DNA from: Streptomyces sp. AC550_RSS872
Lineage (GTDB): Bacteria; Actinomycetota; Actinomycetes; Streptomycetales; Streptomycetaceae
Direction: 5' to 3'
DNA length: 64,000 bases
NCBI RefSeq assembly: GCF_019049285.1
Contig: NZ_JAGMUL010000020.1
Location: 81,718 to 145,717 of the forward strand
The position numbers were made by a program, and so were the translations under genes. Positions within the stretch are counted from its first letter, which is position 1. Each line of letters begins with the position of its first letter. Of the stretch, positions 36,525-44,966 are shown piece after piece. The notes beneath the pieces are model-generated. The model was given only the letters and a program-made list of their open reading frames with translations, had not been told where the DNA came from and did not search any database.

Positions 36525-37154
36525 TCATACCCGGCGTGGGGATGCCAGCAGATATCGCGCCCTTGTGCGAGGTTCGGTGTGCTCGCCGACCTGCCACCCC
36601 GCCTTCTCCAGTGTGGCGGCGCAGGCCCGCAGTCGGGCGGCGTCCGGCTCGTGCACGGCGATCGCCTCCGGCTGAGGGGTGGCCCGCACCCGGTACCCCT
36701 GCGCGGAGTCCGGCCCGGCCGGACGGTGCCCGGCGGCCTCCAGGGCGAGCGCGGCGGCCTGCACCAGATGCGTGCGCTCCCATCCGCACGGCCGGTCCAT
36801 CGCCCCGTCCGGGTTGGTCATCCGGCGCAGCTCCAGCAGCCCCTGCCAGGCGCTGTGCACCTCGCGGACCCGGGCCGGACCGGTGCTCGGCGGGTTCTCC
36901 TCGCCGCCGATCCGGGCCGCGAACACCCCGCCGGCCGCGGGAGCCCCGGCCTTCGCGGGCGCCGTCGGCTCCGCCTCCCGTAGGCGATGCCCGGCCGGCG
37001 TCAGAAAGTGATCGTGCGGCAGCCGCGGGTGCCGGAAGGCGAGCCCCCGCTTCACCAGCGCCGCGAGCTGCGCCTCCGTACCCCTCAGCCGCCCGGTGAC
37101 AGCGTCGGCGGCATCGATGACACGCCGCTGGGCGGCGGTCGGCGGTCGAGTCAC
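36525..37154 (-). CDS. conserved hypothetical protein, possible winged-helix part
   Basis: A 209-aa protein from the GTG at 37154 (GGAGGAG 7 nt upstream). Residues 1-55 look like a small winged helix: PTAAQRRVIDAADAVTGRLRGTEAQLAALVKRGLAFRHPRLPHDHFLTPAGHRLRE. After an Ala/Pro linker comes an alpha/beta part: HSAWQGLLELRRMTNPDGAMDRPCGWERTHLVQAAALALEAAGHRP...YRVRATPQPEAIAVHEPDAARLRACAATLEKAGWQVGEHTEPRTRARYLLA. I do not recognise a characterised family. It is 87 bp downstream of the phosphatase gene, so possibly co-transcribed. Confidence 0.75.
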   Translation of the reverse strand: MTRPPTAAQRRVIDAADAVTGRLRGTEAQLAALVKRGLAFRHPRLPHDHFLTPAGHRLREAEPTAPAKAGAPAAGGVFAARIGGEENPPSTGPARVREVHSAWQGLLELRRMTNPDGAMDRPCGWERTHLVQAAALALEAAGHRPAGPDSAQGYRVRATPQPEAIAVHEPDAARLRACAATLEKAGWQVGEHTEPRTRARYLLASPRRV

Positions 37155-37241
37155 GGCGTGCTCCTCCCCGGGCGGGCGCGGGCGTGGGCCCCGAGGCACC
37201 GGCCCCTGTCGGGCAGGCGCGCGCCCCATCTGCTGGGAAGG

Positions 37242-37859
37242 CTACGGCCCGGGTCTGACATTCCACCCGGCGATCACCGGCCGCCCGTGCTCCGCGCCCA
37301 GCCGGCACACCGCGCCCGTCGCCAGCTGGAACAGCGCCCCGTCCGCCGCCGGCAGCCCGAGCGTGCGGGCCGTGAGCACCCGCAGGATGTGGCCGTGTGC
37401 CACGAGCACCACGGCCCCCTCGGTCTGGGCGAGCGCCGCGTCCACCTTGCCCAGCATCCGGTCGGCGCGCCGGCCGACCTGCTCCGGGCTCTCCCCGGGA
37501 CGGCCGGGCGGCCCCGGCGCGACCCCGTCCCGGAACAGGAACCACCCCGGCCGCTCACGCTGGATCTCGACGGTCGTGACCCCCTCGTACCCGCCGTAGT
37601 CCCTCCCCCAGAGGGGGCACCCCACCCGCAGATCGACGTCGACGCGTACGTCGTGCAGCCCGATCAGCTCCGCCGTCTCCCGCCCCCGCTGCATGGGGCT
37701 GACGAAGGCGGCCCCGATCCGATGGGAACGGATCAGCGGGGCCAGCCGCCGGGCCTCCTCCCGGCCGTGCTCGGTGAGCGGCACGTCCGTGGAGCCCGTG
37801 TGCCGGCCGGACCGCGACCACTCGGTCTCCCCGTGCCGGACCAGAAAGAGATCACCCAC
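37242..37859 (-). CDS. histidine phosphatase superfamily protein
   Basis: A 205-aa phosphoglycerate-mutase-like phosphatase. LFLVRHGETEWSRSGRHTGSTDVPLTEHGREEARRL contains the catalytic RHG; the second His is in VVLVAHGHILRVLTARTLGLP, and Arg/Glu pocket residues in SPMQRGRETAELIG and RDYGGYEG. It hydrolyses a phosphoester of unknown identity. The GTG at 37859 has AAGGGTG upstream and places RHG at residues 8-10, as usual. Confidence 0.9.
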   Translation of the reverse strand: MGDLFLVRHGETEWSRSGRHTGSTDVPLTEHGREEARRLAPLIRSHRIGAAFVSPMQRGRETAELIGLHDVRVDVDLRVGCPLWGRDYGGYEGVTTVEIQRERPGWFLFRDGVAPGPPGRPGESPEQVGRRADRMLGKVDAALAQTEGAVVLVAHGHILRVLTARTLGLPAADGALFQLATGAVCRLGAEHGRPVIAGWNVRPGP

Positions 37860-37984
37860 GCGCGCACCCTTCCCGCTCGCCTCCCCGCACCGTGTCACAG
37901 TGCCGCCGACGGCCGCAGGACGGACTGGGCCGGACGGCGGTCGCCGGATCCCCGGGACGGTCGGTGCCGTAATGCGCGCCCGGT

Positions 37985-38386
37985 TCAGACCCCGGGCAGG
38001 CTCTGCACCGACTGCGCGAGCTGTCCGACCGCGACGACGAGCGGGGCCACCGGCTGGACGAACTCGTTCAGCCGGTGGAGGGCGCGCCGCAGGACGGTCG
38101 GCTCTGGTTCCTCCTCCTGGAGTTCCTCGCGCAGTCGGCGCAGTTCCCTGCTGGTGGCGTCGGGGTCGGCGAGCGCGGTGCGGTGCTCCTCCAGCAACCG
38201 CTCGACGACGGCAAGGAGTTGGGCGGTGCGAGCGGCCTGCTCCGGGTCCTGCGTCTGGAAGGAGATGGCGCCGGAGGACGCCTGGGCGCCGTCTCCCACA
38301 GCCTGGTTGCCCACGTACTGGGTGCCGCCGCTGATCATGACGCCCTTGTTGACGGGAGGGCCCTGGCGCCCGTCGTCGTTTCGCAT
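37985..38386 (-). CDS. small motif-bearing coiled-coil protein, partner of the 778-aa membrane protein
   Basis: A 133-aa protein. Residues 12-45 hold a Gly/Asn/Gln motif, VNKGVMISGG then TQYVGNQAVGDGAQAS; the rest is helical and charged (QAARTAQLLAVVERLLEEHRTALADPDATSRELRRLREELQEEEPEPTVLRRALHRLNEFV). It starts 10 nt after the stop of the large membrane protein, which ends with the same motif in the same spacing. No enzyme domain is visible. It resembles adaptor-type proteins carrying short homotypic motifs. Confidence 0.75.
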   Translation of the reverse strand: MRNDDGRQGPPVNKGVMISGGTQYVGNQAVGDGAQASSGAISFQTQDPEQAARTAQLLAVVERLLEEHRTALADPDATSRELRRLREELQEEEPEPTVLRRALHRLNEFVQPVAPLVVAVGQLAQSVQSLPGV

Positions 38387-38396
38387 GAGAAGTCCC

Positions 38397-40733
38397 CTAC
38401 TTGTCGGAGCCGCCGGCGGCGCTGAGGGCGGAGGCGCCGGACTGCTGCGGGATGTTCTGGGTGGCGGTCGCCCCCGCGCCGATCGCCTGGTTTCCGATGA
38501 CGCTCATGCCGCCCTGCTGGATGACGCCCTGGTTGAGGATCGTCTGCTGCTGGGTGCGGAAGTCGGTGATGTCGTAGCCGTGCGCGTCGAGGAACTCCCG
38601 GATGGCGGCGAGGGTGTGGCGTTCCACGAGGGAGACGATCCGGCCGGCGTCCACGACCTGGAAGTAGTTGTGGTAGTCGGGGCTCAGTGCCATCTCCCGG
38701 ATACTCACCCGGGCGCCGTAGTCGAAGACCGGGTCCTGCTCCATGGCCTTCAGCTCGTCCACCATGCGCCTGGTGCGCCGGGTCTCGAAGCGGGCGTGGC
38801 GCAGGGCTCGGTACGGCGCGGCGAAGAACGCGCCGCCGGTGCGGGCGAGGGAGGCCAGCAGCAGGCCGCGCCTGCCGTCGGCGCCCAGCGGGCCGCGCAG
38901 GCGGTCCACGACGTGGTAGTCCGCGGCCACCGGGCCGAGCACATGGTTGTCGCAGTGCAGGTGCAGTGTTCTGCCCGCGGTCGAGAAGTGCAGGAACACG
39001 CTCGGCACCACGTCCCCGCCCCACATCGGGACGTGTACCGCCAGATAGTGGCGGACGGTCCCGGTCGGGCGCAGCATGATCTGCTCGACCTCTTCGGGGG
39101 ACAGCCGGACGGTCGGGGTGATGCTGCGCTCCGCCTCGATGAACCTTTCGTCGTCACCGATGGTCGTGCCGTTCGCGAAGACGCGGTCCTCGATGACGAG
39201 GGATCCGAGCGCCTCCTCGCCGGCTTCCACCGCCCCGTCGGTGACGCCGCGCTCGGCGACCGCGCGCAGTCGTGCGCGGACGTGGTCGATGAGTTCGGCG
39301 ACCGTGAAGGGCTCCGGCCCGGCGGGGCGTGCGGTCATGCCGGCCTTGTCGTCGGCGGGCAGGAGCGGCACCGCGAGCGACCACTTTGAGCTGGTCTCCG
39401 AGTAGCCGACGAACGGGGTGTACCCGCTGTACACCGTGACGTTGCCGACCTGGGCCTGCCGGACGGCCGCGAGCCGCTCGGCCATCCACTGCCGCCGGGG
39501 CACGGTGGGACGGGGCTGCCGGGCGAACGTGTCGCGGGTCATGGTGGTGCGCAGCAGCTGGTCGATGTCCCGGTCGTGGTCCACGACCGTCATGTGGGCG
39601 AACACCGCCGCCCCGATCGACGCCAGGACGGCCGGCACCCCGCCCAGATAGGCGCCGAGCAGCCAGCCGAAGAGTCCCGGCACAGGCAGCGACGAGAGGA
39701 GGGAGGCGAAGTAGAAGGCGAGCAGTGCCACCACCGCGGCCGTGACGGCGCCGGACACCAGCGCCTTGCTGCCGGGCTGGTGGTGGCCGCGGGTGGCCAG
39801 GCTCGGCTGGGCGCCGGGGCGTCGAGTGGTCGACAGGAGCAGTGCGACGTACAGCAGCCACAACGGTGCGAGCAGCGCCACGACGGCGAACGCCCCCGCC
39901 AGGCGCAGATCGCGCTGGTGACGCAGTTCCTGTGCCGTCAGGCAGTGGCGTGCCACCGACACCAGGTCGACATCGGGTGAGGGGGCCACGGCACTGGCCT
40001 CGTCGGCCAGAACTTCTTCCACCACCCGGTCGGCGAACCGTTCGTCCACGTAGGCCGCGGTGCACAGATAGCGGGTGACGTCACCCGGTGTGCTCCCGAC
40101 CGGCATGCGTACCTGCGGGGTCGTCATGCCGAGCCCTCCCTTTCTCCTCCTGGCCGCTGACGTCCTCTGGGCGGTGACGGATCTCGGGGCGGCGGCGGTC
40201 CTCGGGGCGCGGCTGCCGGATGGCCGGGCGGTCAGCAGCGCGAGCAGTACGCCGGCCGCCAGGCCGAAGACGAGGGCCGGGAGCGTGAGGTCCTTCAGCA
40301 GGGTTCCGGCCGGTGACACCTCGGCGTCCGAGCCGAAGGTGTCGAGCAGAGCGACCCGCAGCAGGGCCTGGGCCTCGGTCGCCAGCACACCCACGGCCAG
40401 ACAGCGGATCCAGCCCGCCCGGTGGCGCAGCAGTCGCGACGCGAGGAGGGCTAGCCCCGCGAGCAGCGCCACGACGCAGACGTCGTCGATGACCAGGAAG
40501 GTCACTCTGCCGTACCGGTCGGGCGAGAACTCCCAGCCGGGGACGAGGGCCGCTTCGGTGAGCGTGCGTACGGTGTCGTCGCCGGAGAGCTCTCTGTAGA
40601 ACTTCTCGATGTAGAAGTCCCACACCGGCCGCTGCACCCACGGGCTGCCCCCGACGGCAACGAGCAGGAGGAGCAGGCCGATACGGCCGCGTAAGAACGA
40701 TGGCGAGTCGGACCCACTCCGAGACAAGAACAC
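38397..40733 (-). CDS. large multi-pass membrane protein with C-terminal GG..GNQA motif
   Basis: A 778-aa reading frame. Residues 15-170 have four or five membrane helices. Residues 203-330 are soluble then membrane again (AFAVVALLAPLWLLYVALLL; two more hydrophobic segments near 320-375). Residues 400-720 are a large soluble region (WSLAVPLLPADD, LHLHCDNHVLGPVAADYHVVDRLRGPLG, SLVERHTLAAIREFLDAHGYDITDF). The tail reads LNQGVIQQGG, MSVIGNQAIGAGATA. GGGAGGG before an in-frame ATG at 40127 suggests that the second part may also be made separately. No family recognised. Confidence 0.75.
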   Translation of the reverse strand: MFLSRSGSDSPSFLRGRIGLLLLLVAVGGSPWVQRPVWDFYIEKFYRELSGDDTVRTLTEAALVPGWEFSPDRYGRVTFLVIDDVCVVALLAGLALLASRLLRHRAGWIRCLAVGVLATEAQALLRVALLDTFGSDAEVSPAGTLLKDLTLPALVFGLAAGVLLALLTARPSGSRAPRTAAAPRSVTAQRTSAARRRKGGLGMTTPQVRMPVGSTPGDVTRYLCTAAYVDERFADRVVEEVLADEASAVAPSPDVDLVSVARHCLTAQELRHQRDLRLAGAFAVVALLAPLWLLYVALLLSTTRRPGAQPSLATRGHHQPGSKALVSGAVTAAVVALLAFYFASLLSSLPVPGLFGWLLGAYLGGVPAVLASIGAAVFAHMTVVDHDRDIDQLLRTTMTRDTFARQPRPTVPRRQWMAERLAAVRQAQVGNVTVYSGYTPFVGYSETSSKWSLAVPLLPADDKAGMTARPAGPEPFTVAELIDHVRARLRAVAERGVTDGAVEAGEEALGSLVIEDRVFANGTTIGDDERFIEAERSITPTVRLSPEEVEQIMLRPTGTVRHYLAVHVPMWGGDVVPSVFLHFSTAGRTLHLHCDNHVLGPVAADYHVVDRLRGPLGADGRRGLLLASLARTGGAFFAAPYRALRHARFETRRTRRMVDELKAMEQDPVFDYGARVSIREMALSPDYHNYFQVVDAGRIVSLVERHTLAAIREFLDAHGYDITDFRTQQQTILNQGVIQQGGMSVIGNQAIGAGATATQNIPQQSGASALSAAGGSDK

Positions 40734-40868
40734 CTGCCGGTTCCCCCATCCCTGACCCCAGAGATCAGTGGCCGCACTCTATGGCATCCCCGTCCTCGGT
40801 GATCGCGAATCGGCGAACTCGGCAAACCCGGCTCAACTGTCCCGGCCGCTACTGTCGTACCCCGGCCG

Positions 40869-42077
40869 CTACTGCCGGTACCCGCTCAGGAACCGCCCGA
40901 TCCGCCCGATCGCAGCCTCCAGGTCGTCCGCGTACGGCAGGGTCAGGATCCGGAAGTGGTCGGGGGCCGGCCAGTTGAAGCCCGTGCCCTGCACCACCTG
41001 GATCTTCTCCCGGAGCAGCAGGTCCAGGACGAACTTCTCGTCGTCGTGGATCTTGTACACCCTGGGGTCGAGCCGCGGGAACGCGTACAGCGAGCCCTTG
41101 GGCTTCACACACGACACCCCGGGGATCTCGTTGAGCTTCTCCCAGGCCACGTTGCGCTGTTCGTACAGTCGCCCGCCCGGCGTGGTCAGTTCCCGGATCG
41201 ACTGGCGGCCGCCGAGCGCGGCCTGGATGGCGTACTGCGCGGGCGCGTTGGCGCACAGTCGCATGGAGGCCAGCATCGTCAGGCCCTCCAGGTAGTCCTT
41301 CGCGTGCTGCTTCGGGCCGGTGACCACCAGCCAGCCGGAGCGGAAGCCCGCCACGCGGTACGTCTTCGACAGACCGCAGAAGGTGAGGACCACCAGGTCG
41401 GGGGCGAGGGCGGCGACCGAGTGGTGCACGGCGTCGTCGTAGAGGATCTGGTCGTAGATCTCGTCGGCGAAGACCATGAGGCCGTGGCGGCGGGCCAGGT
41501 CGAGGATGCCCTCGAGGATCTCCTTGGGGTAGACCGCGCCGGTCGGGTTGTTCGGGTTGATGATGACCACGGCGCGGGTGCGGTCCGTGATCTTCGACGC
41601 CATGTCGTCCAGGTCCGGGTACCAGTCGGCCTGCTCGTCGCAGAGGTAGTGGACCGCCTTGCCTCCGGCGAGGGTCGTCACCGCCGTCCAGAGGGGGAAG
41701 TCCGGGGCGGGGACAAGGATCTCGTCGCCGTCCTCGACCAGGGCCTGTACGGCCATGGAGACCAGCTCTGACACGCCGTTGCCGAGGAAGACGTCGTCGA
41801 CGCCGACCTCCAGGCCGAGCGTCTGGTAGCGCTGGGCCACGGCGCGGCGGGCGGAGAGGATGCCGCGCGAGTCCGTGTAGCCGTGCGCCTGGGGGAGCAT
41901 CCGGATCATGTCCTGGAGGATCTCCTCCGGCGCCTCGAAGCCGAAGAGCGCGGGATTGCCGGTGTTCAGGCGCAGGACGCTGTGGCCCGCCTCCTCCAGC
42001 GCGTTCGCGTGCTCGATCACCGGGCCGCGGATCTCGTAACAGACCTCGCTCAGCTTGCTCGACTGCCGGAACTCCAT
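40869..42077 (-). CDS. PLP-dependent class I/II aminotransferase (AlaA-like)
   Basis: A 402-aa fold-type I aminotransferase. FRQSSKLSEVCYEIRGPVIEHANALEEAGHSVLRLNTGNPALFGFEAPEEILQDM is typical of alanine-synthesising transaminases (AlaA/AlaT). The Schiff-base Lys is in FCGLSKTYRVAGFRSGW; INPNNPTGAVYP, ADEIYD and the phosphate-binding Arg in FRILTLPY are present. The likely reaction is pyruvate + glutamate to alanine + 2-oxoglutarate. Transcription is divergent from the HxlR-type regulator across 87 bp full of CTTGG/CCAAG half-sites. Confidence 0.93.
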   Translation of the reverse strand: MEFRQSSKLSEVCYEIRGPVIEHANALEEAGHSVLRLNTGNPALFGFEAPEEILQDMIRMLPQAHGYTDSRGILSARRAVAQRYQTLGLEVGVDDVFLGNGVSELVSMAVQALVEDGDEILVPAPDFPLWTAVTTLAGGKAVHYLCDEQADWYPDLDDMASKITDRTRAVVIINPNNPTGAVYPKEILEGILDLARRHGLMVFADEIYDQILYDDAVHHSVAALAPDLVVLTFCGLSKTYRVAGFRSGWLVVTGPKQHAKDYLEGLTMLASMRLCANAPAQYAIQAALGGRQSIRELTTPGGRLYEQRNVAWEKLNEIPGVSCVKPKGSLYAFPRLDPRVYKIHDDEKFVLDLLLREKIQVVQGTGFNWPAPDHFRILTLPYADDLEAAIGRIGRFLSGYRQ

Positions 42078-42107
42078 GCGCGCTCGCCCCTCCGGTTTCG
42101 TGTGTTG

Positions 42108-42142
42108 CTTGGTTTTACCAAGTTCGAGCTTGGAAAGTCCAA
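42108..42142. promoter_or_regulatory. CTTGG/CCAAG half-site array between aminotransferase and HxlR genes
   Basis: CTTGGTTTTACCAAG (42108-42122) and CCAAGTTCGAGCTTGG (42118-42133) overlap, and TTGGAAAGTCCAA follows (42130-42142). Three alternating half-sites lie in a 35-bp stretch upstream of both genes, a likely operator for the adjacent regulator. Confidence 0.55.
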
Positions 42143-42157
42143 CAACATGTCTAGACT
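42130..42157 (+). promoter_or_regulatory. leaderless promoter of the HxlR-type gene
   Basis: TTGGAA (42130-42135) and TAGACT (42152-42157) are 16 bp apart. The ATG at 42165 is 7 nt beyond the -10, so transcription would begin at or next to the start codon. Confidence 0.5.
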
Positions 42158-42164
42158 GCGTCGC

Positions 42165-42791
42165 ATGTCACCTCGCCGAAGCTACGACCAGTACTGTTCC
42201 GCCGCCCGGGCGCTCGACCTCGTCGGCGACCGCTGGACCCTGCTGATCGTCCGGGAGCTGCTGGCGGGCCCGCGGCGCTACACCGACCTGCACGCCGATC
42301 TGCCGGGCGTCAGCACGGACGTACTCGCCTCGCGGCTGAAGGACATGGAGCGGGACGGCATAGGCACGCGGCGCCGCCTGCCCCCGCCCGGCGTGGCGTA
42401 CGTGTACGAACTCACCTCGCGCGGGCGGGAGTTGCTCCCTGTGTTGCAGGCGCTGGGGGAGTGGGGGCAGGCCGAACTCGGCGAGCGGCGGCCCACCGAC
42501 GCCGTGCGCGCGCACTGGTTCGCCCTGCCGCTGATGCGGTCGCTGGAAGGGGAGGGGCTGGTCGAAGTCCGGCTCCAGGAGGGGGACTTCCATCTCTACG
42601 TCGGCGCCGAGGACGGGCCGGTCTACGGCGACGGTCCCGCGCCCGGTGAGCCCGACGCACGGCTGGTCCTGGACTCCTGGACGTGCGAGGCGGTCGCGCG
42701 GGGGGAGTTGAGCCTGGCCGACGCCGTACGGGGCGGCCGTATCGAGGTCACCGGGGCCGGGACGCTCGCGAAGGCGCTCAGGGAGGTGTGA
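42165..42791 (+). CDS. HxlR family regulator with SCP2-like C-terminal domain
   Basis: A 208-aa protein. Residues 3-100 form an HxlR winged helix: YDQYCSAARALDLVGDRWTLLIVRELLAGPRRYTDLHADLPGVSTDVLASRLKDMERDGIGTRR. The C-terminal half (HWFALPLMRSLEGEGLVEVRLQEGDFHLYV...ARLVLDSWTCEAVARGELSLADAVRGGRIEVTGAGTLAKAL) looks like an SCP2/sterol-carrier-type ligand domain, as in many actinobacterial HxlR proteins. It may control the divergent aminotransferase and itself. The start at 42165 fits a leaderless transcript; an ATG at 42147 is also in frame. Confidence 0.9.
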   Translation: MSPRRSYDQYCSAARALDLVGDRWTLLIVRELLAGPRRYTDLHADLPGVSTDVLASRLKDMERDGIGTRRRLPPPGVAYVYELTSRGRELLPVLQALGEWGQAELGERRPTDAVRAHWFALPLMRSLEGEGLVEVRLQEGDFHLYVGAEDGPVYGDGPAPGEPDARLVLDSWTCEAVARGELSLADAVRGGRIEVTGAGTLAKALREV

Positions 42792-42796
42792 ACGGA

Positions 42797-42830
42797 CAAG
42801 GGGCCCACCGCCCTCGCGGTGAGCCCCTTG
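42797..42830. terminator. hairpin between HxlR gene and VWA operon
   Basis: CAAGGGGC pairs with GCCCCTTG and CACCG with CGGTG inside, with one unpaired base on each side. It is between two convergent stops and would serve both. Confidence 0.75.
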
Positions 42831-42840
42831 TGGCGGTGTG

Positions 42841-43638
42841 TCAGGCGCCTGGGGGCACCCGGGACGGCCGGCCCGAGCCGCGCGTCAGCGTGTACCCGCC
42901 GATACCGGCGAGCGCGGCCAGGGCCGCTCCGATCCCGGTCCACACCCAGCGGTCGGACCACCACCCGGACGACCAGCCGTCGTCGGGCCGGATGTCGGAC
43001 AGGACGGCGGAGGCGCTGTTCTCGTCCTCCTCCTGATCCTTCGTCATGGAGACGCCGGGGACGAGCGGTTCGGCCAGCCGGCCGTCCACCGCCGCCGCGC
43101 CGCCCATGTCCTCGGAGTCCACCCGGACCTCGGCGGCCACCGGCTGCCCCAGGTCGGCGGTCCGCACGCCGACGGCCGTCAGCCGGATGTAGTAGGTGCC
43201 CGGCAGCGGGTCGTTGGCCCAGGTCTCCGACCAGGCGCGCACGGTCCGCAGTACACAGGCCAGCTCGACCGAGGCCGCGTTCTGGGCAGCGGTGCGGGTC
43301 TGGGCGCCGTACTGGCAGGCCTGACGGCGGCGCAGGCCGTCGTAGACGTCGATCTGCCAGGTCTGGCCCGCGTGAGCCTCGGGCAGCTTCACCGTCGCCT
43401 TCACCGTGGGCCGCACGCCGGCGTCCGCCGGGAACGACCAGTAGAGGTAGTCACCGGTGGAGGCGCTCGCCGTGGCGGTCTGTCCCTGCTCGATCTCCGC
43501 CGCCGTACGGAACGACGTACCCGCCGATGTGGGGGCCTCTTCGGAAGCGCCGGGGGAGGGGGACGAGTCGGCCGCGGCCGGGGCCGCCGCCAGGCCCAGC
43601 GTCAGCAGGGCCGCACCCAACGCGCGTGTGATCCTCAT
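42841..43638 (-). CDS. exported, C-terminally membrane-anchored protein
   Basis: A 265-aa protein with a signal peptide (residues 1-23, ending APAAAD), an extracellular beta-rich domain (FRTAAEIEQGQTATASASTGDYLYWSFPADAGVRPTVKATVKLPEAHAGQTWQIDVYDGLRRRQAC...LPGTYYIRLTAVGV) and a C-terminal membrane helix (WVWTGIGAALAALAGIGGYTL). It starts at an ATG overlapping the stop of the VWA gene by 1 nt, so both are co-translated. The domain resembles a carbohydrate- or matrix-type beta sandwich. Probably it forms a surface complex with the VWA protein. Confidence 0.8.
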   Translation of the reverse strand: MRITRALGAALLTLGLAAAPAAADSSPSPGASEEAPTSAGTSFRTAAEIEQGQTATASASTGDYLYWSFPADAGVRPTVKATVKLPEAHAGQTWQIDVYDGLRRRQACQYGAQTRTAAQNAASVELACVLRTVRAWSETWANDPLPGTYYIRLTAVGVRTADLGQPVAAEVRVDSEDMGGAAAVDGRLAEPLVPGVSMTKDQEEDENSASAVLSDIRPDDGWSSGWWSDRWVWTGIGAALAALAGIGGYTLTRGSGRPSRVPPGA

Positions 43639-44900
43639 CAGTTGGTCCTCCACACCGCGACACGCCAGCGCGACAGCCAGCCCCAGATCAGACCCGCCAG
43701 GAAGCCGAACAGCACCAGGGCGCCCAGCAGCCACCAGCCGCGCCCCAGGCCGAAGGAGGCCACGTCGTCGGCGGGCGCCGGGGCGTCGACCACGTCCACG
43801 GTCAGCTCGACCGGCATGCCCGGCGTGGTCTTCACCCCGGAGGCCGCGGAGAAGGAGTTCGTGACCAGCAGGCACACCGTCTCGGCCGGAGCCTCCTCGT
43901 CGTCGCTCTCCTGCTTCGGGTAGCGCAGACCCGTGGAGATCACGTCCGTACGGCCGTTGCCCGCGGCCTCACCGCGCACGATCTCCCGGCCGGACTTCGT
44001 GAGCGCGCGCAGCAGGACGCCGTAGTCGGGGTTCATCGCCCGGTCCGACGCCACGCTCACCGAGGCGCGCAGCTCCTGGCCGGGCTCGACGTCCACCCGG
44101 TACCAGCGCTCCTGGCCGAACTCCTCGCGGTCCGTGTACAGACCGGCCTTCAGCGTCGGCGCCTTCGTGCACGAGGACGCGCCCTCGACGGCCACCGGCG
44201 TCACCACCGGGTCGGCCGCCCGGCCCACCAACTGGTTCACCTTGTCGGCGAGTTCCTCGGTGTGCTCGACCGAGGTGTACGTACCGCCCGTCGCCTCCGC
44301 GATACAGCTGAGCTGCGCCCGCATCTTGGCGTTGGGCACCAGACCCAGCGTGTCGATGGTCAGGCCGATGCCCTTGGCGGCGATCTCGCGGGCCACCTCG
44401 CACGGGTCGAGCGGGGCGCAGGTGTCCTCGCCGTCGCTGATCAGCACGATGCGCTTGGAGCCCTCGCCGCCGTCGAGGTCCTCGGCCGCCTTCAGCAGGG
44501 CGGGACCGATCGGCGTCCAGCCGGTGGGCGTCAGGGTCGCCACCGCCGTCTTGGCCTCGGTGCGGTCCAGCGGGCCGACCGGGTAGAGCTGTGCGGTGTC
44601 CTTGCAGCCGGTCCTGCGGTCGTCGCCCGGGTAGTTGGCGCCGAGGGTGCGGATGCCGAGCTGGACCTCCTCCGGCGTCGCGTCCAGCACCTCGTTGAAG
44701 GCCTGCTTCGCGGCGGCCATCCGCGACTGGCCGTCGATGTCCTTCGCCCGCATCGAACCGCTGACGTCGATCACGAGATCGACTTTCGGAGCGGTGGCGG
44801 TGGTCTCGTCGGCGCTCGCCCCGGCCGGGAAGGCTATCCCGGCCGTGAGCGCGGCGAGCAGGGCACAGACCCCGGCCGCCAGCCGTTGTGTTCTGATCAT
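43638..44900 (-). CDS. exported von Willebrand factor type A domain protein
   Basis: A 420-aa protein with a signal peptide (residues 1-30), a VWA domain with a complete MIDAS (DVSGS at 45-49; Thr in TGWTPIG; Asp in LISDGEDTC), a second beta-rich region (residues about 240-370) and a C-terminal membrane helix (GWWLLGALVLFGFLAGLIWGWL) followed by a short basic tail. VWA domains bind partner proteins through metal. The downstream gene overlaps its stop and has the same signal peptide-domain-anchor layout. Confidence 0.9.
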   Translation of the reverse strand: MIRTQRLAAGVCALLAALTAGIAFPAGASADETTATAPKVDLVIDVSGSMRAKDIDGQSRMAAAKQAFNEVLDATPEEVQLGIRTLGANYPGDDRRTGCKDTAQLYPVGPLDRTEAKTAVATLTPTGWTPIGPALLKAAEDLDGGEGSKRIVLISDGEDTCAPLDPCEVAREIAAKGIGLTIDTLGLVPNAKMRAQLSCIAEATGGTYTSVEHTEELADKVNQLVGRAADPVVTPVAVEGASSCTKAPTLKAGLYTDREEFGQERWYRVDVEPGQELRASVSVASDRAMNPDYGVLLRALTKSGREIVRGEAAGNGRTDVISTGLRYPKQESDDEEAPAETVCLLVTNSFSAASGVKTTPGMPVELTVDVVDAPAPADDVASFGLGRGWWLLGALVLFGFLAGLIWGWLSRWRVAVWRTN

Positions 44901-44966
44901 CGGCGGATCTTATTGATCAGAGGTGTCACGCTTCAAAACGAGGCCCGCCACCTGCCGGACCACCGG

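Noticed and set aside
40841..40874. Direct repeat CCCGGCCGCTACTG, 20 bp apart, as an operator
   Set aside because: The second copy lies inside the end of the aminotransferase gene, and short GC-rich repeats are common by chance here.
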